Shown here one piece after another: positions 45,934 through 53,936 of a stretch of 64,000 bases of DNA. The number at the start of each line of letters is the position of its first letter. Within the stretch, counting starts at the first letter, position 1. The DNA is from Minicystis rosea (GTDB lineage: Bacteria > Myxococcota_A > Polyangia > Polyangiales > Polyangiaceae). Where the stretch lies: positions 12,694,377-12,758,376 of the forward strand of contig CP016211.1 of assembly GCA_001931535.1 (NCBI GenBank), written 5' to 3'. A program made the translations under genes and the position numbers. The notes beneath the pieces are model-generated. The model saw nothing but the letters and a program-made list of their open reading frames with translations. It had not been told where the DNA came from and searched no databases.

Positions 45934-47100
45934 CTACTTCCGCCGGCGCGGCGTGATCTCCAGCACGCCGTCCGCCTGCTTCATGTCGAACCGCGAGAGG
46001 AAGCTCAGCCCGAGCAGCCCATCGGTGCCGCCGAGCTCGTCGATCACCACCGCGGGCACCTGCGCGGCCTTCACCCCCTGCACCTCGACGAGCGGGAGGA
46101 CGACGAGCTGGCCCGTCCGCACACCGTTCGCCGTCTGGAGCATGATCTTGGGGGCGCGCGCGGTGTCGACCTTGATCCGATCGGCGAAGGCCCGCGCGAT
46201 GGTCACGTAGCTCGCGCCGGTGTCGACCACGAAGGTGCCGTTCTCTCCCTTGATGCGCGCGGTGGCGCGCAGCACGCCTTCGCCGGGATGGACGCGGATC
46301 TGCGCCTTGCCCTCGCCGGCGAGCGAGCCGCACCCGCCCTTCTCCATGAGCCCGTCGATGCGCGTGCGGATGGCGCCCACGTTGCGCGCGTCCGGGTGGT
46401 GATACACGGCCTGCTCGAGCGGGAAGATCGCGTCGCACGGCTTGCCCTGGCGCTCGTAGATGTTGGCGAGGTTGATGGGCAGATCGCCGAGCCGCGGCTT
46501 GAGCAAGAGCGCTTGGCGGAAGTCGTCGGCCGCGCGATCGAGGTCCCCCTTCTGCTCGTAGGCGATCCCGCGCCACCCGCGGAAATCCGCGTCGTACGGG
46601 CTCGACTCGATGAGCTTCGTCGCCTCGGCCGCGGCCTCGTTCCACTCGCTGAGCTGCTTGTGCGCTTCGTAGGTGAGCCAGCGGAGGCGCGGGTAATCGC
46701 CGCACTTCTGGAGGAACGCGTCGGCGCGCTTCAAGGTGCCCCGGTTGTCACCGGCGCGCATCATGGCCTCTCCAAGCTCGATGATCTTGCGCCGATCACA
46801 AGGCTCCTTGTCGAGCTGCTCGGAGAGACGGCGGACGTCGGCGGTCGCCGCGCCGTAGTCGTAAGGCTTCTCGTACGTGCGTTGAAAGTAGACGCCGGCC
46901 CCGATGACCCCGAGGAACAACACCCCCACGACGCCGCGGAATATCCAACCATTGCGGCGCTGCCGGCGCGTGCAAGCGGCGCAGCGGGGGACGAAGCCAT
47001 CGTCGTTGAGGGTGCAAATGTCGCAAAGGGGCTTGAAGCAACCGCGACACGTCGCCGTGGCGGGCACCTCCGAGTGGGCGTGACAAGTCGCGGCGCTCAT
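45934..47100 (-). CDS. Membrane protein with B-box-like zinc finger, TPR repeats and retropepsin-like aspartic protease domain
   Basis: 388 residues from the ATG at 47100 (a GTG at 47109 is also possible). An N-terminal Cys/His cluster (C-x2-H .. CRGCFKPLCDICTL .. RCAACTRR) resembles a B-box zinc finger. One membrane helix lies near 55-70 (GVVGVLFLGVIGAGVYF). Helical TPR repeats follow (~90-230), for example GWRGIAYEQKGDLDRAADDFRQALLL. The C-terminal domain has the clan AA signature FVVDTGASYVTI with Asp293, plus LLGLSFLSRFDM, as in retroviral-type single-domain proteases that work as dimers. It converges with the BatA gene (15 bp). It is probably an envelope-facing protease, substrate unknown. 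Confidence 0.85.
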   Translation of the reverse strand: MSAATCHAHSEVPATATCRGCFKPLCDICTLNDDGFVPRCAACTRRQRRNGWIFRGVVGVLFLGVIGAGVYFQRTYEKPYDYGAATADVRRLSEQLDKEPCDRRKIIELGEAMMRAGDNRGTLKRADAFLQKCGDYPRLRWLTYEAHKQLSEWNEAAAEATKLIESSPYDADFRGWRGIAYEQKGDLDRAADDFRQALLLKPRLGDLPINLANIYERQGKPCDAIFPLEQAVYHHPDARNVGAIRTRIDGLMEKGGCGSLAGEGKAQIRVHPGEGVLRATARIKGENGTFVVDTGASYVTIARAFADRIKVDTARAPKIMLQTANGVRTGQLVVLPLVEVQGVKAAQVPAVVIDELGGTDGLLGLSFLSRFDMKQADGVLEITPRRRK

Positions 47101-47219
47101 CCCACGCACGCTATCACTGCCGTGCCCGCTCGTATGCGCACGCGAAAAGCACGGTGAGCACCCGGCCGTCGAGCGCGCCGTCCTTCAACCGATGACCGCG
47201 AACGGCGCCGGCGCGCGCG

Positions 47220-47720
47220 TCAGCCGGCGCAGGTGAAGTTGAGCTTGCCGGGCTCGGCGCCCACGGGGAGGCCGTTGCCGCAGTGATCTTGAAGGATGTC
47301 CGTGGAGCTGCCCGGCGGCAGGATCACGGCTTTGCCCGCGCACGCGCCGCTCACGCACTCCACCTGCACCGCGGGTGGGATGCAGAAGGAGCATTGATCG
47401 TCGCACGTGGGCCAGACCGCTTTGGCCTCCTCCATGTGCTCGGCGCTCACCACCTGGGCCTCGTTGAGGCAGCCATTGATGATCACGCAGCAATCGGAGC
47501 TCTGTTTGCACGGGATCGGCCCCGTGGTGAGCACCTTCCACGTGCTCTCGACGCCGTGGCAATCGGCGCCGGCGCCGGTGCTCGACGTCGATGACGAGCT
47601 CGAGCTCGAGGTCGCGCTCTCTCCGCCGGCGCCGCCCGTGCCGGGGGGAACCTCGACCGACGAGCACGCCGCCGCGAGCAAACCGAGAAGCATCGCGAGC
47701 GGCCAGGGGATGCGCTTCAT
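47220..47720 (-). CDS. Lipoprotein with Ser-rich linker and Cys-rich domain
   Basis: 166 residues from the ATG at 47720. The signal peptide has lipobox LLAAAC (Cys19). A low-complexity Gly/Ser/Thr linker (SATSSSSSSSTSSTGAG) leads to a domain with about ten cysteines: IPCKQSSDCCVIINGCLNE, CDDQCSFCIPPAVQVEC and GACAGKAV. No family is recognised. The disulfide density suggests a compact extracellular domain. It lies 119 bp downstream of the start of the TPR/protease gene, on the same strand. Confidence 0.75.
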   Translation of the reverse strand: MKRIPWPLAMLLGLLAAACSSVEVPPGTGGAGGESATSSSSSSSTSSTGAGADCHGVESTWKVLTTGPIPCKQSSDCCVIINGCLNEAQVVSAEHMEEAKAVWPTCDDQCSFCIPPAVQVECVSGACAGKAVILPPGSSTDILQDHCGNGLPVGAEPGKLNFTCAG

Positions 47721-48302
47721 GTTCTTCGAGGTCCTCTGCACGAACGATACCCATGCACGCTCGCAGGCGGAACGGGCGCCTGCGGTGGATGGCCCGAAGC
47801 GTATAGGCTTCGAAAAAGGCTTCTCGCGCGCTTCATGCCCGCACGAAGGCGAGCCCGTCGCCGCTTCGCCAAAGGCCCTTGGTCGTGGCGCGATATGGCA
47901 CAATCTTACCGCGACGTTGCCAGTCGCGAGGCCTCCATCGGTCTTCGCAGCGATTCGGCATCGCTGCATCGCGTGTCGTCGCCGGCGCTCTCCGCTGCTG
48001 GGCGTGCGCTCGGACAGCGATGGAGATCACGAGTGCCTTCGTCGAAGAACATCTCGGCCGAGCGACCGCACGACGACCGACTGCATCGTCGAGCGATCGC
48101 CGCCGCTCGCCGGCTTCTCTCGGTCGAGGAGCGCGCCCCGATCTTCACGTTCTCCTCGCTGGCCTAACGAGACGTGCGCGAGCATCCGAGCTTCTCCGTG
48201 CCCTCCAGCGAGGCGGAGGTCCGTCCGTGATGTTGGATGGGTTCCCTTGACACTTCCTCCGCTATGACGGATGAATGGATCTGACGGCTGGAGGTGGTGT
48301 AG
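47721..48302. other. Intergenic region, 582 bp
   Basis: No gene is supported. The open frames (for example 48019-48250) are Arg/Ser-rich and lack ribosome binding sites. The right end carries a TTGACA hexamer at 48247, upstream of the microprotein at 48303. A cryptic RNA gene cannot be excluded. Confidence 0.45.
48247..48276 (+). promoter_or_regulatory. Possible promoter upstream of the Trp-rich microprotein
   Basis: A consensus -35 hexamer TTGACA (48247-48252) lies 51 bp upstream of the ATG at 48303. The -10 is unclear; ATGAAT at 48271-48276 with an 18-bp spacer is the best candidate. The -35 match is striking in such GC-rich DNA. Confidence 0.35.
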
Positions 48303-48452
48303 ATGAGCGCACAGGGTGCTCAGGTGATCGACTTGACGGAATACCGGAAGCGTCGCGAAAGCAGGGGCGAAAGACCTGCCGCCGTTCCGGCCGTACAGCC
48401 GCTGATCTGGGTCCCGGTGTGGATGTGGGTACCTTTCTGGCCGATGCGATGA
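48303..48452 (+). CDS. Trp-rich microprotein (49 aa)
   Basis: 49 residues, MSAQGAQVIDLTEYRKRRES then a linker and the tail PLIWVPVWMWVPFWPMR. GGAGGTG lies about 8 nt upstream of the ATG, a strong ribosome binding site. The N-terminal VIDLTEYRKRRE is a charged amphipathic helix like those of small myxobacterial proteins, from memory. The C-terminal 17 residues hold four tryptophans and could form a membrane-interfacial segment. It lies 42 bp before the XRE-cupin gene and is probably co-transcribed with it. It may be a leader peptide or a small membrane partner; neither is proven. Confidence 0.65.
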   Translation: MSAQGAQVIDLTEYRKRRESRGERPAAVPAVQPLIWVPVWMWVPFWPMR

Positions 48453-48494
48453 AGACGATCCGTCGGACCGGCTGCCGGTGAAGCGAGGTCCGAG

Positions 48495-49244
48495 ATGAAA
48501 TCCGTGCGCGAGAATTCGTCGAAGGCGAAGAAGGGCGCAGAGCGCGCCGAGAGCCGGCGTGTCGCAACGGATGCGGTCGAACGAACGCGGGCCGAGGAGC
48601 CGGCATCTGCCGCCGAGCCCGGCCCTCCGGAGGAGCACGAAGGCGACTGGACCTACGAGGTCGCCTCCGCCGAAGCGTCCGCCGATCTCACGCCCGTCGT
48701 GGGATCGAACCTGCGCCGCCTGCGCATCAAGCGCGGCCTCTCGCTGGAGCGTCTGTCCCGCGCGTCGAACGTGAGCCGCGCCATGCTCGGTCAAATCGAG
48801 CTCGGCCAGAGCACGCCGACGATCAACGTGCTCTGGAAGATCGCGCGCGCCCTCGGCGTCCCGTTCTCCGCGCTCATCACGAGCCGCAGCGTCGGTCGCA
48901 CCACGGTGATGCCCGCCGCCAAGGCGAAGATCCTCACCTCGCACGACGGCGCCTTCTCGTCGCGCGCGCTCTTCCCCTTCGACGAGCCCCGCACGACCGA
49001 GTTCTACCAGCTCCGCCTCGGCCCCCACGGCGTCGAGCAGGCCGATCCGCACCCGCCGGGCACCATCGAGAACCTCGTCGTGAACCACGGCACGCTCGAG
49101 CTCATCGCCGGCACCGAGCGCCACCTCTTGGCCACGGGCGACGCCATCCTCTTCGAGGCCGACGTCCCGCACCAGTACAAGAACCCCGGTGACACGGAGT
49201 GCGTGATGTACCTGGTGATGACCTACGCCGAGAAGACGCAGTAG
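48495..49244 (+). CDS. XRE-family transcriptional regulator with C-terminal cupin domain
   Basis: 249 residues. A charged disordered N-terminus (~1-65) is followed by an HTH_XRE domain at about 69-125: LRRLRIKRGLSLERLSRASNVSRAMLGQIELGQSTPTINVLWKIA. The cupin barrel lies at about 165-245 and includes LRLGPHGVEQADPHPPGTIENLVVNHG and DAILFEADVPHQYKNPGD. Regulators of this architecture sense small ligands (amino acids, polyamines, sulfur compounds) through the cupin. The extended N-terminus is unusual for the family. The upstream microprotein gene suggests a small operon. Confidence 0.92.
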   Translation: MKSVRENSSKAKKGAERAESRRVATDAVERTRAEEPASAAEPGPPEEHEGDWTYEVASAEASADLTPVVGSNLRRLRIKRGLSLERLSRASNVSRAMLGQIELGQSTPTINVLWKIARALGVPFSALITSRSVGRTTVMPAAKAKILTSHDGAFSSRALFPFDEPRTTEFYQLRLGPHGVEQADPHPPGTIENLVVNHGTLELIAGTERHLLATGDAILFEADVPHQYKNPGDTECVMYLVMTYAEKTQ

Positions 49245-49763
49245 CGCCGCGCGGATCGATCGCGCCGTCGAGCGCTCCGCGCCGCCGCGCGTTCGGCGCG
49301 AGGTCTTGCACGTCGAGCACACGAGGTGAATCGCCGGCGGTGCGCGCCACGTCGAGGTGCGCGCGGGCCGCCGTCGGATCGCCGAGCGCGAGCGCTCCAT
49401 CCATGCTCGCGCGTGACATTCGCCTCCGCGCGCTCCAACGGTGATGGCGCTCTCACCCGTTCCGCGCGCCGGTGCAGCGAAGTCGGGGGCGGGCCTGATT
49501 CGATATCATCGTTTCCCCTAAAGTCATCTTCCGCGCGCCCTGAGATATCGTGTTTCCGCTCCGGACACGCGCGCCGATGCAATGTGACGCCGGTGACGAG
49601 TCTTCATGAATTGGAGAGTGTTTTCGCGTGATTGAGGCGCGCGTCCGCCGGCGTTGGGCGCGCCTCCAATGGGGTGGATGAAAGTGCGAGCGGACTCTTC
49701 ATCTGTCTTGATCGCGGCTGCCAGCACAGTTATTCGAGAGCCTCGATGAGGGAGGAAACCGCC
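49245..49763. other. Intergenic region upstream of the Met-rich gene, 519 bp
   Basis: No supported gene. The centre is the most AT-rich part of the neighbourhood (49495-49640) and contains direct repeats (GATATCATCGTTTCC and GATATCGTGTTTCC) 42 bp apart. It therefore probably holds the promoter and regulatory sites of the gene at 49764. Frames on the minus strand (49102-49419) look partly protein-like but lack a start context. Confidence 0.5.
49502..49557. promoter_or_regulatory. Paired GATATC-TCGTTTCC direct repeats
   Basis: GATATCATCGTTTCC (49502) and GATATCGTGTTTCC (49544) are near-identical and spaced 42 bp, about four helical turns. They lie roughly 210-260 bp upstream of the Met-rich gene and are unusually AT-rich for this genome. 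A two-site activator would fit. Confidence 0.35.
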
Positions 49764-50225
49764 ATGATGCCTGCCATGAACATGCCTGCCATGCCGCAAA
49801 CCGCCATGCCTCAGATGGGAATGCCTCAGATGGGGATGCCTCAGATGGGGATGATGCCCGGCATGATGATGCCTCAAATGGGGATGATGCCCGGCATGAT
49901 GATGCCGATGATGCCTCAAATGGGCATGATGCCCAACATGATGATGCCCAACATGATGATGCCGGGCATGATGGGCATGATGCCGATGATGCCCAACATG
50001 ATGATGCCGATGATGGGCATGATGCCGGGCGTGGCCCCGATGCCCTGCCGGATGACGATGGAGATGGGCAAAGACGGTATCGTCTGCAAGATGATGCCCG
50101 TCGAGGGCATGACCATGGAGATGCTGCGCGAGCGCTGCGAATCCATGATGAAGATGATGAGCACCGGCGTGCCGATGATGATGTCCTGTGGCAGCCAGAT
50201 GCTCGCCGGCATGATGTCGCGTTGA
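49764..50225 (+). CDS. Extremely methionine-rich protein (65 Met in 153 aa)
   Basis: 153 residues from the ATG at 49764, chosen because GGAGGA lies 7 nt upstream; the ATG at 49746 is less likely. About 42% of residues are Met. The first ~100 residues are near-repeats such as MPQMGMPQMG, MMPGMMMP and MMPNMMMP, with Pro, Gly, Gln and Asn. The last ~60 residues are more normal and hold four cysteines (PCRM, IVCK, RERCES, SCGS). There is no signal peptide, so it is cytosolic as encoded. Met/Cys-rich sequence fits copper(I) binding or an oxidant sink. No homologue is recognised. A terminator-like hairpin follows. Confidence 0.85.
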   Translation: MMPAMNMPAMPQTAMPQMGMPQMGMPQMGMMPGMMMPQMGMMPGMMMPMMPQMGMMPNMMMPNMMMPGMMGMMPMMPNMMMPMMGMMPGVAPMPCRMTMEMGKDGIVCKMMPVEGMTMEMLRERCESMMKMMSTGVPMMMSCGSQMLAGMMSR

Positions 50226-50231
50226 CCGGCG

Positions 50232-50253
50232 CGCCGGGCCCGGAGGCCCGGTG
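50232..50253 (+). terminator. Terminator-like hairpin after the Met-rich gene
   Basis: CGCCGGGCC-CGGA-GGCCCGGTG forms a 9-bp stem with one G-U pair, starting 6 bp after the stop codon. No T-tract follows. Confidence 0.45.
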
Positions 50254-50347
50254 TCGGCGACGATCCGAAGGCGCACGGGCGAGCTCGTCTCGGCAGTGCG
50301 CCTTCTTGCATTTGTAGGCCGTATCGGCGCGTGGCGCGATGAAGCCG

Positions 50348-50563
50348 TCAGTCGTGCAGGACGAGGACGCGTGGATCCGTCGTCTGGCCGAAGACGAAAT
50401 CGCACCGCCGGCAACGGAAGACCACGCGGGTCGGCTGCGGCGTGACGCCGATGATGAGGAGCACCCAGCCCATGGTGGTGTACTCCGCCTCTTCGCTGAC
50501 GAAGTGGTGAGCGCGGTGATAACCGCAGGAGCAACGAGCGCTGAAGGGGAGGTCCCGATACAT
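50348..50563 (-). CDS. Small zinc-ribbon-like protein
   Basis: 71 residues from an ATG at 50563 (MYRDLPFSARCSCGYHRAHH). It has two Cys-x-Cys/Cys-x2-Cys pairs: CSCG and CRRCDF. Between them is a hydrophobic stretch (TTMGWVLLIIGVTPQPTRVVF). The Cys spacing fits a zinc ribbon or a pair of ribbon knuckles. It is on the strand opposite to the Met-rich gene, converging with it, and lies 149 bp past the panB terminator side. The start at 50617 would add 18 residues. No function is inferred. Confidence 0.62.
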   Translation of the reverse strand: MYRDLPFSARCSCGYHRAHHFVSEEAEYTTMGWVLLIIGVTPQPTRVVFRCRRCDFVFGQTTDPRVLVLHD

Positions 50564-50671
50564 GCGTGCTGCCGGAGCGAGCGTAACCCGCCTGCCCGGA
50601 GGATACCGGGCGAGCACGGGGCACGCACGTCACGTCAGCGGATGGAGCTCGACGCCGTTCGGGTCGACTTA

Positions 50672-50703
50672 GGGGCTCGCCCGACACGCGCCGGGCGAGC
50701 CCC
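50672..50703 (-). terminator. Strong hairpin after panB
   Basis: GGGGCTCGCCCG and CGGGCGAGCCCC are a perfect 12-bp inverted repeat around an 8-nt loop. It lies 9 bp past the panB stop (minus strand). There is no T-tract, but the stem is the longest perfect one near a gene end here. Confidence 0.65.
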
Positions 50704-50712
50704 AAAGGCCCT

Positions 50713-51636
50713 TCAATGCGTCTGCCAGTGCGAGGGGATCTCGTCGATCGTGAGGACGACCTCATCGGTCTTGGGGCGGAGCTTGCGCGGCCCGTTCGGC
50801 TTGAACGTGTGCTCCGGCGCGGGGAACGTGCGCTCGCGCACCTCGTCCACGTAATCGCGCGTGGCCTTCAAGATCTGCTCGCCCACTTCGGCGAAGCGCT
50901 TGGCGAACTTGGGACGGAGATCGGGATACATCCCGAGCATGTCGTAACAGACCAGCACCTGGCCATCGCACGAGGGGCCTGCGCCGATACCGATGGTCGG
51001 GATGGTGAGCGCGGCCGTCACTTCCTCGGCCACGTCCGGCGGGATGGCCTCGAGGACGACGGCATACGCGCCCGCGTCCTCCAGCGCGCGCGCGCCGTCG
51101 AGCAAACGCTCCACGGCCTCGTCGCTCTTGCCCTGGACCTTGAAGCCGCCCATGGCGTGCACGGACTGCGGGGTCAGGCCGACGTGGCCCATCACCGGGA
51201 TGCCGGCGAGGACGATGCGGCGCACGTGCTCGGCGATCTCTTCACCGCCCTCGAGCTTGATGCTCTCACAGCCACCGTCCTTGATGAGCTTGCCCGCGTT
51301 CTCCAGGGCCTTTTCCGGGGAGACCTGAAAGCTCATGAAGGGCATGTCGCCGACGACGTGCGCGTGCTGCGCGCCGCGCGCCACGGCGCGGCCGTGATAA
51401 CAGATCTCCTCGACCGTGACCGGCAGCGTGGTCGGATGACCCTGCACCACCATGCCGAGCGAGTCGCCGACGAGGAGCAGATCCGCGCCGCCTTCGTCGA
51501 AGAGGCGGGCCATCGTGAAGTCGTAAGCCGTCACCATCGCGAGCGGCGTGCCGCCCTTGCGCGCGCGGATTTCGGGGACCGTGATCTTGCGAGCGGGGCG
51601 CTTCGCGGCCGGTGCGCCGTTGCCTTGTCCGTACAT
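50713..51636 (-). CDS. panB: 3-methyl-2-oxobutanoate hydroxymethyltransferase (ketopantoate hydroxymethyltransferase)
   Basis: 307 residues. It transfers a hydroxymethyl group from 5,10-methylene-THF to alpha-ketoisovalerate, the first step of pantothenate and CoA synthesis. Motifs: VTAYDFTMARLFDEGGADLLLVGDSLGMVVQGH (Mg-binding Asp), GDMPFMSFQVSPE, KLEGGEEI, GHVGLTPQSVHAMGGF, VLEAIPPDVA, and GIGAGPSCDGQVLVCYDMLGM. The C-terminal tail of about 40 residues is longer than in E. coli PanB. It has a terminator hairpin downstream and no other pan gene in the window. Confidence 0.96.
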   Translation of the reverse strand: MYGQGNGAPAAKRPARKITVPEIRARKGGTPLAMVTAYDFTMARLFDEGGADLLLVGDSLGMVVQGHPTTLPVTVEEICYHGRAVARGAQHAHVVGDMPFMSFQVSPEKALENAGKLIKDGGCESIKLEGGEEIAEHVRRIVLAGIPVMGHVGLTPQSVHAMGGFKVQGKSDEAVERLLDGARALEDAGAYAVVLEAIPPDVAEEVTAALTIPTIGIGAGPSCDGQVLVCYDMLGMYPDLRPKFAKRFAEVGEQILKATRDYVDEVRERTFPAPEHTFKPNGPRKLRPKTDEVVLTIDEIPSHWQTH

Positions 51637-51755
51637 TTTCCTCCGGGTCGCGGCCGCATGCGCGGTCCACGCCTGCGCCTGAGGCTAGGGCCTCGCGCGG
51701 ATCAGGGCAAGCGCGGGGACGCCGTACGAGACGGATGCGCGGAGGGAGGAAGACG

Positions 51756-53105
51756 TCAGCGGCCGTGGCGACGGCGGCGGGCGAAGGCGAGCGCTGCCAT
51801 CAGGGCGAGGCCGCCCAGCATGGGCATTCCGTTGCTGTGCGTCATCGCGCAACCGGTGCTGTTGCCCCCGCCGGGGCCATTGCCGTTGTTGCCCCACAAG
51901 CCCCAACCATCGTTGCTGCCCTCACCGGGGTCGCACGGGGGGAAGGACGGACACGCGGGCGGCGTGCCGGTGCTGAAGGTCAGGTTGAACGTGCGTTGGA
52001 TGGTGGCTTGGCTCGCCGAGGCGCCGAGCTGCAAATCGGCGCCGAGCGCGCTGCGCGCGAGCTCGCCGTTGAGCCGCGTGACCCAGAGCGAGCTCTCGGC
52101 GATGGAGCCGAAGAGCGCAGCCATGTCGTCGTCCACGGCGGCCGCGGCGTTCATGCCGTTCTCGTCCGCATAGCCGCTTCCCTCGGGATCCCACTCGGCG
52201 AGGCTGTAGAGCGAATCGGAGAGCCAGTATTTCGAGAAGGGCTCGGCCGCCTGGATCAGCCAACCCTTGTTCTGCGTCGAGGCGAAGCCGACCTGCTTGA
52301 GCTGGGTGTAGTTGCTCTGCGACGTGTCCCAGTTCCACACGAGCAGGTTGCCATCGACCTGGAAGCTCGGGAGGTTCACCGTGTCGTAGCGGCCTTCGCC
52401 CATGACCCACAGGGTGATCGGCGTGATCGGGCCCGTGCCCGCGGCCACCATGCGGAGCGGGAGCACCGGGCTCGCGCCGGCCGTGGTGATGCGCACGGGG
52501 CGCATGGCGTTGATGCCTTTGCCGGGCACCAGCTTGAGCGCGAGGAAGTCGAAGCCTTCGCCGACGTAGGCGTCGACGACGGGCTGCACGTCGGCGGGGA
52601 TGTTGTAGCCGTGCTCCGCGAGCCACGCGGCGAGCGCGCCCGGGCTCGACGACTTGAGCTGCACGGTCTCGTACGGGCCGACGGTGCTCTGGGCGACGAC
52701 GGTGACCGGATCCTCACCGCTCGCGCCGCCCGCGCCGCCGCCGCCGAAGAAGGCGTCGTCGCCGCCGCAGTCCGGCGGTGGAGGACAGGTGATCTGCGGC
52801 GAGTTGATGGTGACGGTGGTCTGTTGATCGAGGGCTTGGAAGAGCGCGTCCGACGAGAGCCCGACGTCGGCGACGCCCTTCACCGGAAGGATCCACGCGA
52901 ACGAAGAAGGATCGCCGCTGTAGACGATCTGGTCGTAGAGCGTCGTCTGCTGCTGCGAGATGGAGAGGATCATCTTGTGGCCGGTGACCACCGTGCTCTC
53001 CGACTGCGCCACGAAGCAGCCTCCGCACGCGTCCGCGTCACGCACGTTCGCAAGGGCCACCGCAGCCAGCGCCACCCCGAAAAGCCAAGCCTTCGCCGTC
53101 TTCAT
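51756..53105 (-). CDS. DUF2330 secreted protein with MYXO-CTERM-like tail
   Basis: 449 residues from the ATG at 53105. A signal peptide (MKTAKAWLFGVALAAVALA) precedes ADACGGCFVAQ, the typical DUF2330 start with its Cys-Gly-Gly-Cys. The domain has SFAWILPVKGVADVGLSSDALFQAL and FDFLALKLVPGKGINAMRPVRI. The C-terminus is Gly/Asn-rich and ends in GCAMTHSNGMPMLGGLALMAALAFARRRRHGR-type features: a Cys, a hydrophobic segment and an Arg cluster, as in MYXO-CTERM sorting tails. DUF2330 proteins are cell-surface proteins of unknown function, common in Deltaproteobacteria. Confidence 0.9.
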   Translation of the reverse strand: MKTAKAWLFGVALAAVALANVRDADACGGCFVAQSESTVVTGHKMILSISQQQTTLYDQIVYSGDPSSFAWILPVKGVADVGLSSDALFQALDQQTTVTINSPQITCPPPPDCGGDDAFFGGGGAGGASGEDPVTVVAQSTVGPYETVQLKSSSPGALAAWLAEHGYNIPADVQPVVDAYVGEGFDFLALKLVPGKGINAMRPVRITTAGASPVLPLRMVAAGTGPITPITLWVMGEGRYDTVNLPSFQVDGNLLVWNWDTSQSNYTQLKQVGFASTQNKGWLIQAAEPFSKYWLSDSLYSLAEWDPEGSGYADENGMNAAAAVDDDMAALFGSIAESSLWVTRLNGELARSALGADLQLGASASQATIQRTFNLTFSTGTPPACPSFPPCDPGEGSNDGWGLWGNNGNGPGGGNSTGCAMTHSNGMPMLGGLALMAALAFARRRRHGR

Positions 53106-53345
53106 GCCCGCACCTCTTTTGCGCCGGGGCCATTCAGCAGATCCCGTGCCACGCATGGAGCCACGGAATCACGAGGCTCAGGAGCGAATCGCTCGAGGCC
53201 TGTGCCCCCATGTGCCAGCGTCATGGCGCATCGCCTGCGAGCGATCGGGGCCCGGCCCGAAGCCCACGACGTAAGGCTGGACATCGCCGAGCGCTCGCCG
53301 TCCGCAGATGGCTGTGCGAGAGACGTGTGTCCGAGGGAGGTGAGC

Positions 53346-53891
53346 GTGAGCGCTGACGTGTATCGCGGCCCCGAGAGGCTCATGGGATCGGGCCACATCA
53401 CGTTCACCGGCGAGTTCGGGTGCGGGCCTCTGGCTCGGCTCGAGATCCGCTTCTCGCCCGGCGCGGACGGCGTCCTCGTCGAGGTCGACGACACGGGCAT
53501 CTCCGATTTTCAGCGCGTGCGCGGGACGCTGTCGCCGGCGCAGCTCGCCGGCCTCCTCGCCGCGGTGCGCGCCATCGTCGTCCTCGCGGACGGCGCGGGC
53601 GACGACTTCGACTGCGGCACGTACGGCGCTTGGATCGAAGAGGCGATCGTCGACCTGCCGCTCTCCAGCGGGACGCTGCACCGCACGGCCGTGCGGACGA
53701 AGGGCTTCTCGTCGGAGGAGCTCCTCGAGCGGATGCACGCCATGATCCACGAGCTCGCGGCGCAGGAGGGAGCAGAGGCCATCCCGTGGGCGCCGCCGCC
53801 GCAGCAGACGCGCCCCGTGCGCCGGTGGGTCACGGTTCTGTCGGTGGTGGCGGTGGTGGTGCTCGTGATGATCATCCGCTTGCAGGTGTGA
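53346..53891 (+). CDS. Hypothetical tail-anchored protein
   Basis: 181 residues. The GTG at 53346 is chosen because GAGGGAGG lies 5 nt upstream; a frame of this reading extends to 51612 antisense to DUF2330 and panB and is spurious. The body is a compact alpha/beta region (GHITFTGEFGCGPLARLEIRFSP, LLAAVRAIVVLADGAGDDFDCG). It ends in one membrane helix (RWVTVLSVVAVVVLVMIIRL) with only two residues after it, a tail-anchor topology. No family is recognised. It is convergent with the GNAT gene (45 bp). Confidence 0.65.
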   Translation: MSADVYRGPERLMGSGHITFTGEFGCGPLARLEIRFSPGADGVLVEVDDTGISDFQRVRGTLSPAQLAGLLAAVRAIVVLADGAGDDFDCGTYGAWIEEAIVDLPLSSGTLHRTAVRTKGFSSEELLERMHAMIHELAAQEGAEAIPWAPPPQQTRPVRRWVTVLSVVAVVVLVMIIRLQV

Positions 53892-53936
53892 GCGGCGATC
53901 GGTCGCTGCAAGAGCTCGCGCGCTGCGCGGGCTCGG

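Noticed and set aside
47850..47915. Possible sigma-54 promoter (TGGCACAATCTTACC)
   Set aside because: The -12 GC is replaced by CC and no gene follows in the right place.
48019..48250. 76-residue open frame MEITSAFVEEHL...
   Set aside because: No ribosome binding site, Arg/Ser-rich, no family; left in the intergenic note.
49102..49419. Minus-strand frame with a partly protein-like start (MSRASMDGALALGDP)
   Set aside because: It overlaps the end of the XRE-cupin gene, turns Arg-rich after ~60 residues and has no start context. It may be a remnant, but there is not enough support.
51612..53345. N-terminal extension of the tail-anchored protein reading to 51612
   Set aside because: It is antisense to the DUF2330 gene; the GTG at 53346 has a proper ribosome binding site.
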